Assembly (NCBI GenBank): GCA_030765645.1
Contig: JAVCCE010000011.1
Location: 124,001 to 188,000 of the forward strand
Origin: Candidatus Hinthialibacter antarcticus
GTDB taxonomy: Bacteria; Hinthialibacterota; Hinthialibacteria; Hinthialibacterales; Hinthialibacteraceae
DNA: 64,000 nucleotides
Direction of reading: 5' to 3'
Both the position numbers and the translations under genes were made by a program. A model generated the notes under the pieces. The model ran no database searches, was not told the DNA's origin, and saw nothing but the letters and a program-made list of their open reading frames with translations. Positions 1-8,532 of the stretch are shown here, piece by piece (within the stretch, counting starts at the first letter, position 1; every line of letters starts with the position of its first letter).

Positions 1-569
1 TTGTGCCGAATATCACCATTGGCCCGCTGGTTCTCGACAGCCTGAAAAACATCCCCGATTGCGCCTTTGACGTCCACCTGATGGTCACCAACCCCTCGCG
101 CCAGATAAAATGGTTTGACCGCGAAAACGTGCGCAGCCTCAGCATCCATATCGAAACTTCGTCTGACATTAAGCAAGACCTGCAATGGATACGCGACAGC
201 GGCAAGCGCTCGGGCGTTGCCTTAAACCCACCCACAACGGTTGAAAAGGTACATCCACTTTTGCCGTATGTAGACCAAATTCTAGTCATGTCTGTCTATC
301 CAGGATTCCCCGGTCAGACTTTTTTGAATGAGTCGCTGGCAAAAATTGAAGCGCTTGCCGAGCTGCGGGAACGTGAAGGACTGTCATACCTGATTCAAGT
401 TGACGGCGGTATCAACGAAGAAACCATGCGATGGGTCAATAACGCGGGCGCTGATGAAATCGTTTCGGGCAATACGATATTCAGCGATCCAAATCCCGCA
501 AACGCCTTTCAGCGCTTATCCGGTTTGCTGAAAGAGTGGTCACTCGCGGCCAAAGCGCATTCTGCATAA
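1..569 (+). CDS. rpe: Ribulose-phosphate 3-epimerase, 5'-truncated by the window edge
   Basis: Interconverts ribulose-5-phosphate and xylulose-5-phosphate in the pentose phosphate pathway (cytosolic). The frame is open to the left edge, and the first full codon (GTG at 3) reads as the V of the family motif F-V-P-N-I-T-I-G-P, not as a start. About 30 N-terminal residues are therefore missing. Visible family motifs are DVHLMV, ALNPPT, a phosphate-loop region PGFPGQ and the C-terminal VDGGIN. The family is usually about 220 aa and 188 are seen here, ending at a TAA. It is followed by a 107-bp gap carrying a promoter-like motif, so the next gene is probably transcribed separately. Confidence 0.95.
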   Translation, partial: VPNITIGPLVLDSLKNIPDCAFDVHLMVTNPSRQIKWFDRENVRSLSIHIETSSDIKQDLQWIRDSGKRSGVALNPPTTVEKVHPLLPYVDQILVMSVYPGFPGQTFLNESLAKIEALAELREREGLSYLIQVDGGINEETMRWVNNAGADEIVSGNTIFSDPNPANAFQRLSGLLKEWSLAAKAHSA

Positions 570-605
570 AAAAATAACTTGGCTCCGCATGAGATTCGCG
601 AAAGT

Positions 606-618
606 GTGTTATACTTTA
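606..618 (+). promoter_or_regulatory. Putative extended -10 promoter (TGTGTTATACT)
   Basis: The string gtgttatacttta, about 60 bp ahead of the 545-aa gene, resembles an extended -10 box (TG then TATACT). Almost the same string, with a similar left flank (gaaa.tgtgttatac), recurs at 9864-9877 ahead of the sialate esterase gene. I see no good -35 box. This is inference from the repeated motif only. Confidence 0.35.
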
Positions 619-675
619 TCTTCCTGCAATTACATGGGTTGAGAGAACGAGACGCCTTAGGGGATAAAAAAAGTT

Positions 676-2313
676 ATGGCGCCGCTTAGCCGTGAACAAA
701 TTCTACAATATATTAAAAAACTAGAAACCAAGGTCAAGCAATATCAGGTCGTCCTGAAAAAGCGTGACCTGGAAATCCATTCGTTAAAAACCGAATTGAC
801 CAAAATCACTGGCAGAGATGCGGAAGAGATCGTCGCCAGCGAAGCGGTTAAAGAAACAACGAAACAAACATCGGCGGCGCAAGACGCTTTAACCCAACAA
901 GCCCTTCAAAAAGTAAAAGCAAAAACCAAGCCGCTCGAAGAGCGTTCTGACACTTTTGTCAAAAAAGTCGCGCCTGGAACCGACCAGAAAATCAAAGACG
1001 CCGCGAAAGCAAAAAAGACCGACGATTTCGCCGCCGCCGCGCTCGAAGCCGCTTCAGACTCAGCGCCCGAACCAGAAAAACCCGCCGAAGAAAAAGAAGA
1101 AGTAAAAGCCGCGCCAGAAGTATTCACGTCATCGGTTAATTTTGAAGCAGGCCAGTTTTTAAGCGCCGTCTTAGAAGGCGAAGAAGAAGCCGACGAAATC
1201 AAAGGCCTGCTCGAACGCCTTGAGACCTGCGAACCAGACCAGCGGCGCGCCATATTCACTTCATTAACCGGCATCTATTGGCGCATGGTTGCGTCTTTTG
1301 GAAAACGCCTGGCCCGTGAAAGTCTCTCATGGGAAAAGCGCCTCTTCATGCGTTATGGAATGCTCGACGACAAATTGATGTCCGACCGCCAAGAGGTCTG
1401 GGAAAGGCTCTACCTCGACAAAAGCCGCCCCGAAGATTCCGGCGTCTATTTCATTGATGAATGGCTCGAAGAGATCTCGCGCGGCAACATCAAATACAGC
1501 GAGATCGACGAAATGTCGTTGGACGGCAGAAAGCCCGATCCCAACGCCCGAGGCGAAGTCGCGATTGGTTACGAATTGACCAATGTCCCGCAGATGCAGC
1601 GCATGTGCGTCGGCGCCCGCGCCAATCAATGCGCGATTCTCGTCCAGGATTACTGCGCCCCCAGTCGCGACAACCCCGTCGTCAATCGCGCCTGGATGAA
1701 AGACGCGATGAAGTCGGTACTCTCCTGCGATTACATTATGTTCGACCGAAAATATAAGGGCGAAGAAAAAGTCGTACAGCCGTTTTTCATCGTCCAACCC
1801 GGCTACGGCCAACGCGCAGGCTGTTGGGAGCCTTGGAGCCCCGGCAAAAAAGGCACCACCGGCCCCCGCATCTGTATCTGCGCCTTCCCGCCGCGCAACA
1901 GCATGAAGACGCTGCTGATGGGCATCGCCGACTACCGTTGGGAATGGGCCAAAGCCGACGCTATGCACTACTGGCTCAGCGAAGGACTGACCGGAAAATG
2001 GCTGGCGCTGTTTTCCCGAAAAGAACAACGCAAAGACCTCAAACAAATCTTCGCTGATAATTATCAACTGTGGGTATTGTTTGAATCGCGGCGCATCCCC
2101 AAGATGGAAAAACGCCACCGCGAATTTTTCTACACCAATTGCCCATTCAACGACGAAGTCAAACAACGCCTCAAAGGCGGCGGCGTGTTCGCCCGCATGA
2201 TCGAACTCGAAGACGCCAAAAAGAAACGCGACGAAGAAGAAGCCAAAGAAATCGAACGCATGAAAGCCGAACGCGAAGCCCGCAAAGCCAAGCGGGCGGC
2301 GGGCGCAGGGTGA
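676..2313 (+). CDS. Unrecognised 545-aa protein with coiled-coil ends
   Basis: I do not recognise the family. There is no signal peptide or membrane segment, so it is probably cytosolic. Residues 1-50 are a charged coiled coil. Residues 50-150 are a low-complexity Ala/Glu/Lys/Pro linker. Residues 155-500 form a globular domain rich in Trp, Tyr and Cys, including stretches such as GYGQRAGCWEPWSPG and RICICAFPPRNS. The last 40 residues are a very basic/acidic helix (E/K/R repeats ending KRAAGAG). The ATG has an AGGGG box upstream. Its stop is 3 bp before the sixA start, so the two are probably co-transcribed. A large antisense reading frame across the 3' half is a codon-bias shadow. Confidence 0.8.
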   Translation: MAPLSREQILQYIKKLETKVKQYQVVLKKRDLEIHSLKTELTKITGRDAEEIVASEAVKETTKQTSAAQDALTQQALQKVKAKTKPLEERSDTFVKKVAPGTDQKIKDAAKAKKTDDFAAAALEAASDSAPEPEKPAEEKEEVKAAPEVFTSSVNFEAGQFLSAVLEGEEEADEIKGLLERLETCEPDQRRAIFTSLTGIYWRMVASFGKRLARESLSWEKRLFMRYGMLDDKLMSDRQEVWERLYLDKSRPEDSGVYFIDEWLEEISRGNIKYSEIDEMSLDGRKPDPNARGEVAIGYELTNVPQMQRMCVGARANQCAILVQDYCAPSRDNPVVNRAWMKDAMKSVLSCDYIMFDRKYKGEEKVVQPFFIVQPGYGQRAGCWEPWSPGKKGTTGPRICICAFPPRNSMKTLLMGIADYRWEWAKADAMHYWLSEGLTGKWLALFSRKEQRKDLKQIFADNYQLWVLFESRRIPKMEKRHREFFYTNCPFNDEVKQRLKGGGVFARMIELEDAKKKRDEEEAKEIERMKAEREARKAKRAAGAG

Positions 2314-2316
2314 TTG

Positions 2317-2811
2317 ATGGAACTCTATATCATCCGACACGCTATCGCCGTTGACCGCTTCGACGCCGAAGTCCAATCCGACGCTGAGCGTTGGCTCACC
2401 GACGAAGGCATTGAAAAAATGAAGATCGCCGCGCGCGGCCTGGCAAGCCTCATTGACGGCTTCGACTGCATCTATACCAGCCCCTACCGCCGCGCCAAAG
2501 AAACCGCCCAAATCGTCGCCGACGCGCTGCCTGCGCCGATTGAAGAACTGGGCGAATTACAACCCGGCGTTGAATTCGGCCTAATCGCAAAAATGCTGCA
2601 ATCTAAAACCGACGACTGCGTCGCGCTGGTCGGTCATGAACCTGACTTAAGCGAATTGATTTCTGAGTCTATCTCCGCAACCATGCATGCGCGCGTGTTA
2701 ATGAAAAAAGGCGCCGTCGCCCGCATCGACTTCCCCTCGCAAATCGCGCCGGGATTTGGAACGCTGGCGTGGTTGTTACAGCCCAAACAGTTACGCGCAC
2801 TCGGTCAGTAA
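2317..2811 (+). CDS. sixA: Phosphohistidine phosphatase SixA-like (histidine phosphatase superfamily)
   Basis: A short (164 aa) member of the histidine phosphatase (RHG) superfamily, which removes phosphate from phosphohistidine in signalling proteins. The N-terminal catalytic motif is LYIIRHAIAVDR, followed by the conserved TSPYRRAKETA block, an acidic patch and the second catalytic His in VGHEPDLSE. The ATG at 2317 is preferred over TTG at 2314 because it opens directly into the LYIIRHA strand. It sits between the 545-aa protein (3-bp gap) and recF (5-bp gap), so it looks like an operon member. The physiological substrate cannot be told from the sequence. Confidence 0.9.
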   Translation: MELYIIRHAIAVDRFDAEVQSDAERWLTDEGIEKMKIAARGLASLIDGFDCIYTSPYRRAKETAQIVADALPAPIEELGELQPGVEFGLIAKMLQSKTDDCVALVGHEPDLSELISESISATMHARVLMKKGAVARIDFPSQIAPGFGTLAWLLQPKQLRALGQ

Positions 2812-2816
2812 AACTC

Positions 2817-3923
2817 ATGTACTTGTCTTCATTGCTGATTCGTAACTTCCGCCTGATTCAAGACGCGTCACTGGAATTCGGCCCAGGGTTACATCTGGCG
2901 CTCGGCCTCAATGCGCAAGGCAAAACCAGCCTCATCGAAGCCGTGGTCTTCTTATCGACCTCGACCTCTCACCGCACCCGCAAAGAAGAAGAACTCATCC
3001 GTTGGGGCGACGACACAGCGTTTCTACGGGGCGTGGTCGATCAAAACGGACAACAAGAGACGCTGTCTTGCGGCGTTGAGAAAAAACGTAAAGTCGTCAA
3101 AGTCGACGACCAACCCTTGCCGCGCATCAGCGATCTGTATGGACGATTACGCACGGTGCTGTTTGCGCCCGAAGACCTCATCATCGTCGCGGGCAGCCCG
3201 CAAGAACGCCGCCGTTTTATTGATATGGCCATCGCCCAAATCGACAGCGAATACATCCCGCTCTTGCAGCAATACCGCCGTCTGGTCAAACAACGCAATC
3301 ACGTCTTGCGGCGAATGCAACTCGATAAACGCAATGACCTGACAAAAGAACTCGACGTCTGGAACCATCCCTTTCTCGACGCCGCCGCCCAAGTCGCCGA
3401 ACGCCGGGGCGAGTTCATTGACCAGATCGCGCCTCTGTTGGAGCGCTTCTACGCAGGGCTAGCCGACGACGGCCCCTGCCGCATTGAATATCCAGCCGCA
3501 GCCCCCGGAGACGCGGAGGCCATCCGGGAGGATTTAGCCAAACGTCTGGAACGCACCCGCGCGAAAGAAATTGACCGCGGCAGCACCCAGCTCGGCCCCC
3601 ATCGCGACGACGCCCCCATCACCCTGGACGGCAAGAGCCTGGCGCAATTCGGATCGCAAGGCCAGCGCCGCGCCGCCTCATTGGCACTGCGTCTCGCCGA
3701 AGCCGACAACGCCCGCAACGCCGTCGGCGCCCCGCCGGTGTTGTTGATTGACGACGTCGTCTATGAAATGGATAATACCCGCCGTAAGCGGTTTTGGGAT
3801 AATATTGATTTTTCGGGTCAACTCATCGTCACAGCGACCGATAAAGATCATTTAGGAGCAACCCTAAACCCTACGCAAACTTTTGAGGTGAGTCATGGAG
3901 CGATACGTTCTTATTCATCGTGA
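2817..3923 (+). CDS. recF: DNA replication/repair protein RecF
   Basis: SMC-like ATPase that binds gapped DNA and, with RecO/RecR, loads RecA. The protein is 368 aa, normal for the family. It has Walker A in GLNAQGKTSL (about residues 30-39), the ABC signature region GSQGQRRAASLAL, and Walker B LLIDDVVYEMD, where the usual DE is DV. The start is the ATG at 2817, which begins MYLSSLLIRNFR, a typical RecF N-terminus, rather than the longer upstream frame inside sixA. The 3' end overlaps the next gene by 29 bp. It is not next to dnaA/dnaN here, which is its classical place, and sits instead between sixA and a HAD-like gene. Confidence 0.95.
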   Translation: MYLSSLLIRNFRLIQDASLEFGPGLHLALGLNAQGKTSLIEAVVFLSTSTSHRTRKEEELIRWGDDTAFLRGVVDQNGQQETLSCGVEKKRKVVKVDDQPLPRISDLYGRLRTVLFAPEDLIIVAGSPQERRRFIDMAIAQIDSEYIPLLQQYRRLVKQRNHVLRRMQLDKRNDLTKELDVWNHPFLDAAAQVAERRGEFIDQIAPLLERFYAGLADDGPCRIEYPAAAPGDAEAIREDLAKRLERTRAKEIDRGSTQLGPHRDDAPITLDGKSLAQFGSQGQRRAASLALRLAEADNARNAVGAPPVLLIDDVVYEMDNTRRKRFWDNIDFSGQLIVTATDKDHLGATLNPTQTFEVSHGAIRSYSS

Positions 3924-4458
3924 CGGCGCAGTCAACGTCCGTCAGGACAATCCAATTACCAAACTCGACGAGTTCGTTTTTCTCCCCTTTGCGCATGAAG
4001 CGTTCCGCGAGATGCAACTAAACGACGTCAAACCCATTGTATTGGTCTGGGAAGAAAGCCTGCACAACGGCGCCATGTCCCAAGAGGAATACGATAAAAT
4101 TACCAAAGAAATGAAAATTAGCCTGGAAGAGCAGGAAGGCAAAATCCACGATGTGATTACCTGCCCCAGCACGATGGCGCCGTGGGAAAAATGCGCCCTG
4201 CCCAAAAGCGGCCTATTGCAAATCGCCGCCGCCAAACACAAACTCAATCTCGCCGAAACCTATTTCATTTGCGACCGCATCGAATGCCTCGAAGCCGCCT
4301 GGTCGGTGGGATGCAAAACCATTCTGGTTCGCAGCGGCAAGCCATTTAAAACCATGCAAGCCCTGCGAAATTCAGAGAAGCAGCCCGACAAAATTGAACG
4401 CGACGTTCTCAGCGCCGCCATCAAAGTCGTCAGCCACTTTCGGGAAATCGATTCTTAG
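3895..4458 (+). CDS. Degenerate HAD-like protein (GmhB/HisB-N type fold, likely not a phosphatase)
   Basis: 187 aa. The layout matches small HAD phosphatases of the GmhB/HisB-N type: an N-terminal strand plus RDGAVN, a middle cap-less domain, a Cys-containing loop (C...C-A-L-P-K-S-G-L-L, like the C-x-K-P-x-P-G-M-L of GmhB) and a C-terminal VRSGKP. The catalytic motifs are altered. The nucleophile Asp of D-x-D-G is His8 (IHRDG), motif II T-N-Q-S-G is replaced by WEESL, and the G-D of motif IV is CD. The second Asp (D10) remains. This suggests a binding or regulatory role, but that is inference. Its start overlaps recF by 29 bp, so translation is probably coupled. Confidence 0.7.
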   Translation: MERYVLIHRDGAVNVRQDNPITKLDEFVFLPFAHEAFREMQLNDVKPIVLVWEESLHNGAMSQEEYDKITKEMKISLEEQEGKIHDVITCPSTMAPWEKCALPKSGLLQIAAAKHKLNLAETYFICDRIECLEAAWSVGCKTILVRSGKPFKTMQALRNSEKQPDKIERDVLSAAIKVVSHFREIDS

Positions 4459-4472
4459 TTGATCGTGTGGTA

Positions 4473-5618
4473 TTACTTCAAAAACAAGTCGCCGTCGAGA
4501 GGGGGGATTGAAAACACAGTCCCCTGCTCTCCGGTTGAGAGACGGGTGCGCGTTTCGTTAAACGTGATTTTGATTTCAGTATTTCCCATCGGGTTATAGA
4601 CAGCGGCGCCGCGTTCAAATTCGCGCTGCGCCCAACCCGTCTCGTGAATCACGCCTTTGTCGATGGGGCGTCCGAGCTGCTTGTCCCAAAAGGAATACCA
4701 GTCGTGTTGATGGTCGCCGGTGGGTAAATCATTTGGATCGGAAAACAACGCATACCCATCAGAGTGGGTCAGCGCCAGGCAGGTCGTGGCGCGCATCCGG
4801 CTGAAATCACGTCGCGAATTTTCATACCAGGTTTCGACGCAATTGATACGCGGCTCGCGCAGGTTTTCTTCCGCCCAGCGCAGCGTCTCCGCGATACGGC
4901 GCCAATCGCCGGGCGTCTTACTGCGCCAACATTCCATAAAATAGCCATTGATGTACGGCGCCGTCATCGGCGACTTGCGGTCATTGGCATTGACCAAAAT
5001 TAACGCGTCTTCGCCAATCGCGTCGCGGATGGTTTTGATTAGCGCCAGCCGATCTTCATCGTCAATCCACCAGTCAAGCATGACGCCATCCACCGCGCCT
5101 GTATCAAGCGCGGCCTTTGCCTGTTTCGCCACATGGGCGCGATAGGCCGGGTTCGAAAAATCGAGAATGTAATAGCCGCCTTCTTCCCACCCAACAACGC
5201 GATCACCCTTATCGTCGCGCTTCCACCATTCGTGGTCTTCAGGAAGAAAGCCGCTCCAGGCGTCGCGATATCGAATTTCCATCAAGACAATCTGGTTTGG
5301 ATTCAGGCGCAGCAATTCCCGACGCATCGCGCGAGCGTTTTTGACGCTGTCGGGATTAAATGCAACCGCTAAGCCAACATGAGGGCGGTCCCATTGCAAC
5401 TTGAGGCCGTGCTCTCCCATAAACGCTAAGTCATGTTTTGCGATGTTCTGCTCACGGCCCAATTCATCCAATCCGTCCGCTGGCGCCCACGCCATAAATA
5501 TTGACGGGAACGTCCGGTCAGTTATTCGTTGCATGATGGGTTTGATCTCTGCATTTTGGGCGAAAGCAGAATTTGCAACCAAACAACTAACGAATAAACA
5601 CAACGCCTGTTTCATCAT
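4473..5618 (-). CDS. Secreted glycoside-hydrolase-like TIM-barrel protein
   Basis: About 381 aa with an N-terminal signal peptide (MMKQALCLFVSCLVANSAFA then QN). The rest reads as a TIM barrel of the putative glycoside hydrolase type: VLMEIRYRDAW, YYILDFSNPAYR, GVMLDWWIDDED with candidate acidic catalytic residues, ILVNAND and GYFMECW. It may correspond to the GHL15-type putative glycosidase family, but I cannot assign a substrate. ATG at 5627 is also possible; 5618 is preferred because it gives a clean signal peptide and an AGGA at suitable distance. It starts near the stop of the preceding glycosyltransferase gene and is the last gene of a four-gene minus-strand cluster. Confidence 0.75.
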   Translation of the reverse strand: MMKQALCLFVSCLVANSAFAQNAEIKPIMQRITDRTFPSIFMAWAPADGLDELGREQNIAKHDLAFMGEHGLKLQWDRPHVGLAVAFNPDSVKNARAMRRELLRLNPNQIVLMEIRYRDAWSGFLPEDHEWWKRDDKGDRVVGWEEGGYYILDFSNPAYRAHVAKQAKAALDTGAVDGVMLDWWIDDEDRLALIKTIRDAIGEDALILVNANDRKSPMTAPYINGYFMECWRSKTPGDWRRIAETLRWAEENLREPRINCVETWYENSRRDFSRMRATTCLALTHSDGYALFSDPNDLPTGDHQHDWYSFWDKQLGRPIDKGVIHETGWAQREFERGAAVYNPMGNTEIKITFNETRTRLSTGEQGTVFSIPPLDGDLFLK

Positions 5619-7492
5619 GATGAACATCCTTGATCTTCCTTTAAAAGATTAATTATTACTTTCGCGCGGGACGCATAGGTGTGTTCAGCGGCGATGCGCG
5701 ATTGAGCACGAGTGACGATGTCGAATCGCTTTTTTTCATCTTGAACCAAGGCCTGAATGGAATTTAGCATTACATCGGGGTTCTCAAACCAAACCATTTC
5801 TTCATCCCGCTGGTAGACCGCGTCCAATCCCGGCGTCCATTCCGTCAGGAGAAATGCGCCTACGGCTGGGACTTCAAACACGCGCGGGTTTAAAAAACCG
5901 AATCCTTGCAGCGCATTAAATGAAAGATTGATCTTGCTCTCGTGATATAACGAATGGAGTTCGTCCGCCGAATCAATCCGACCTAGATAGCGCTCTTTCA
6001 TAGACTCCGGTAAAAGCGTTTTCCAAGCAGGCGGGCCGTAGATTCCAAGCGATTCGATGTCTGACAGCGATTCGACATAACGAAGCCGCCGCCGCGTATT
6101 GGCTTCTCCATAAAGAAAATAATCCAACAGATGCTTATCATTCATGTAGCGAGATTTGGCCTCGCGCATTTTCACCGCCGACGAGATTCCCTGTTGAATC
6201 GCCGGGTCGCAGGGATGCGCCGCCATGACCTCTTTCAAATCTTTGAGTGGGTCGTCCGCCTGGTCTTCAACGACGGCGTTGATCCATTCGACGGATTCAG
6301 TCGGTAATGAAGAAAAAACATGGGTATTGTCGATGACGGAGCCGACGTAACTCACATCATGGCGCCAGCGTTTCGGCGCTTTGGGCGGCTCCAGTTCATG
6401 CGGTGCGCCCACTGGCAATACGCCGAGCGCCTTGCCGCCGCGCCGCTGCGCTTCATCGCGAAAATTCTCCGCAATCAACAACAAGCGGTCTTCCGGGTGG
6501 TAGTCAAACTCGACCGTGTTCTTCGGATGGTCAACGTACCACACCAATCGCGGGATCGGCGCCTGCTGGGCAAACCACGAAACGTAATTGGAAGAATGGT
6601 TGACGCAGAGCATCAAGTCAGGCGCGTGCTGATAAAAATCATACGCAGACCGATAAAAGCGGGTAAACAAACGGTCGGTCAAACGCAGCCCATCGGCTTG
6701 GAGGCCAATTTGATGAAAGCCCTCGATCAATCCAAGCAGTACAGCGCCCGCTCCGCGATCATCGGTGATATGGGCCCAGACTCGTTCGGGAACCGCCTTC
6801 GGGTTCGACCAGCGGTTTTCGCATTGTTTCAAAATATCGAAATAGGCTTGGCGTTGTTGCTTGTGATGCGCCAGCATGGTTTGCAGCGTTTCTTGATAAA
6901 TCGAATTCTGGTCATCCCCTTGAGCCATCATTCCCTGGAAGGCGCCAATTTGCTGTTCATCGAGCGTTTCCAAATGATGGGCGTCCCAAATCGCTTGGCA
7001 ATCCTGCGCCAAGTCTGTCCCTGCGGCGAACATGACGCGTCCACTTTCGAGATGGGCGCTGAGGTCTACGCACCCCAAGAATGCCAGCAGCAATCCAGGG
7101 TCATGCTCTAAAACCAAAATCCCTTTCGGCTCGCCGGGGTGCTTTTGTTCAAGGTATTCCACCAGCGGCGCAACATGCCATCCGGCCCCGCACCCCATCA
7201 CCAGACACAGCCATTTGCCCTGATGAAACGCCTGCGCGATAGGACGACAGACAGCGTTGATTACGTCTTGCATCTCCTCATTCGCATCAACGGAAACGGC
7301 GCCGCTCGGCGTTTCATAGCGCAAGCGAAAGGTTTCTGGTTCTTCTTGTTTGATTTGAATATCGCTGCGCGAATGCTGCGATTCGAGACGCTGCGCCAAT
7401 CCGGGCTGGTTGCGTTCCAGCGCTTCGCGGTTGCGTCGCCAGTGAGGGAGTTCACACTGTGAAAGGGGTATCCAAAGGAGTTCCACCATCAT
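5615..7492 (-). CDS. CgeB-like glycosyltransferase with N-terminal Rossmann-like domain
   Basis: About 625 aa. The C-terminal half matches the CgeB/DUF3880-type glycosyltransferase pattern: APIPRLVWYVDHPKN, DVSYVGSVIDN, then SFNALQGFGFLNPRVFE and VPAVGAFLLTEW near the C-terminus. The N-terminal third has a nucleotide- or SAM-binding-like strand-turn (VMGCGAGWHVAPLVEYL) resembling motility accessory factor (Maf/DUF115) proteins. It is likely cytosolic and transfers sugar from a nucleotide donor; the acceptor is unknown. The frame extends 26 residues further upstream into the neighbouring gene, but ATG 7492 (MMVELLW) lies 7 bp after the upstream stop and is preferred. The large plus-strand frame inside it is a shadow. 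Confidence 0.8.
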   Translation of the reverse strand: MMVELLWIPLSQCELPHWRRNREALERNQPGLAQRLESQHSRSDIQIKQEEPETFRLRYETPSGAVSVDANEEMQDVINAVCRPIAQAFHQGKWLCLVMGCGAGWHVAPLVEYLEQKHPGEPKGILVLEHDPGLLLAFLGCVDLSAHLESGRVMFAAGTDLAQDCQAIWDAHHLETLDEQQIGAFQGMMAQGDDQNSIYQETLQTMLAHHKQQRQAYFDILKQCENRWSNPKAVPERVWAHITDDRGAGAVLLGLIEGFHQIGLQADGLRLTDRLFTRFYRSAYDFYQHAPDLMLCVNHSSNYVSWFAQQAPIPRLVWYVDHPKNTVEFDYHPEDRLLLIAENFRDEAQRRGGKALGVLPVGAPHELEPPKAPKRWRHDVSYVGSVIDNTHVFSSLPTESVEWINAVVEDQADDPLKDLKEVMAAHPCDPAIQQGISSAVKMREAKSRYMNDKHLLDYFLYGEANTRRRLRYVESLSDIESLGIYGPPAWKTLLPESMKERYLGRIDSADELHSLYHESKINLSFNALQGFGFLNPRVFEVPAVGAFLLTEWTPGLDAVYQRDEEMVWFENPDVMLNSIQALVQDEKKRFDIVTRAQSRIAAEHTYASRAKVIINLLKEDQGCSS

Positions 7493-7499
7493 GAAAGCA

Positions 7500-8525
7500 T
7501 TATGGCGCCAAGACGAATTTCCCGATATGGTCGCCGCGTTCCATTGCTTCATGCGCCGCGCGAACATCATCCAGCGAAAAAGTTTGCGCGATGCATTGTT
7601 TGAATGCGCCGGATGCGAAGCCGTCGAGTATTTCCGTATAGCCGCGTTGCAGCGCGGCGGCGTCGCCCATCACTTCATACAAGAGCCAACCGCGAATCGC
7701 CGCTTGTTTCACAATGAGCGGCGATACATCGACCGGGCCAACGTCGCCTAATAATCCATACACCCAAATCACGCCGCCTTTGGCGAGGCTCCGTATTTCT
7801 GTATCTAAAAAATGGCCCGATGCGACGGGATCAAAAAACACATTGACGCCCTTGCCGTCGGTGATTTCTTTTAACTGCTTGCGCCAGTCGGCGTCTTGTC
7901 CGTCCGGCGTTTTTGTAACTACAATATGGTCGAACATCGCTTCCGGCATCTCAGCCAAGCGGTCTGCTTTCGCCTGCCGCGTTGTCATACCGATTGAGAC
8001 GGCGCCTTGCGCTCGAATGATTTGCGAAGCGGCAAGACCGACGCCGCTGGAAGCCGCCGGAACCGCAACCAATTGCCCCGGTTGGATATTTTGCTTCCAA
8101 ACGAGGCATCCCCAAACAGTGAGATAGGTCAACCAAAGCGTCCCGAGTTCGATATCGTCTAACGCGTCTGAGGCCGTTACGACTTCGCTTTCAGCAACCA
8201 CGTAATGGCTGCGGTAGGTTCCATACAGCCCATCGGTTTTAGAACGCGGCGCACTGGCGCCAAGCACCACGCGCTCGCCGACCCGTCCTGCATTCACGCC
8301 CTCGCCGACGGCGTCGATCACGCCGCCGCCTTCCAGCCCCGGCGTAAAGGGCGGCTCGCCCGACATCAGGCGATACTCGCCGCGCCGCGCCATTAAATCG
8401 GCGTGGTTCATGCCGATGCTGGTTAATACGACACGCACTTCACCGGCCCCGGGCTCAGGGGTCGGCTCTTCAACGACGCGCAATTGATCAACCCCGCCAA
8501 ATGCGTCAACGACAACTCGTTTCAT
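7500..8525 (-). CDS. MDR-family zinc-less quinone oxidoreductase-like / alcohol dehydrogenase-like protein
   Basis: 341 aa, medium-chain dehydrogenase/reductase. It has a GroES-like N-terminal domain (MNHADLMARRGEY, PFTPGLEGGGVIDAVGEGV) and an NAD(P)-binding Rossmann domain (VAVPAASSGVGLAASQI), then FDPVASGHFL and a C-terminal HIGKFVL. The Cys ligands of zinc alcohol dehydrogenases are absent, which fits NADPH:quinone reductase or crotonyl-reductase-like members. The ATG is preceded by GTGAGGG. It lies 7 bp after the MFS transporter gene and 7 bp before the CgeB-like gene, so it belongs to the same transcript. The substrate cannot be predicted. Confidence 0.85.
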   Translation of the reverse strand: MKRVVVDAFGGVDQLRVVEEPTPEPGAGEVRVVLTSIGMNHADLMARRGEYRLMSGEPPFTPGLEGGGVIDAVGEGVNAGRVGERVVLGASAPRSKTDGLYGTYRSHYVVAESEVVTASDALDDIELGTLWLTYLTVWGCLVWKQNIQPGQLVAVPAASSGVGLAASQIIRAQGAVSIGMTTRQAKADRLAEMPEAMFDHIVVTKTPDGQDADWRKQLKEITDGKGVNVFFDPVASGHFLDTEIRSLAKGGVIWVYGLLGDVGPVDVSPLIVKQAAIRGWLLYEVMGDAAALQRGYTEILDGFASGAFKQCIAQTFSLDDVRAAHEAMERGDHIGKFVLAP

Positions 8526-8532
8526 AACACCC

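Noticed and set aside
1327-2511. 394-aa minus-strand ORF antisense to the 545-aa gene
   Set aside because: No recognisable protein, and the plus-strand gene has the better start and neighbour spacing. GC-rich third-position shadow.
6320-7111. 263-aa plus-strand ORF inside the CgeB-like gene
   Set aside because: Antisense shadow of a gene with recognisable glycosyltransferase motifs; no domain match in the translation.
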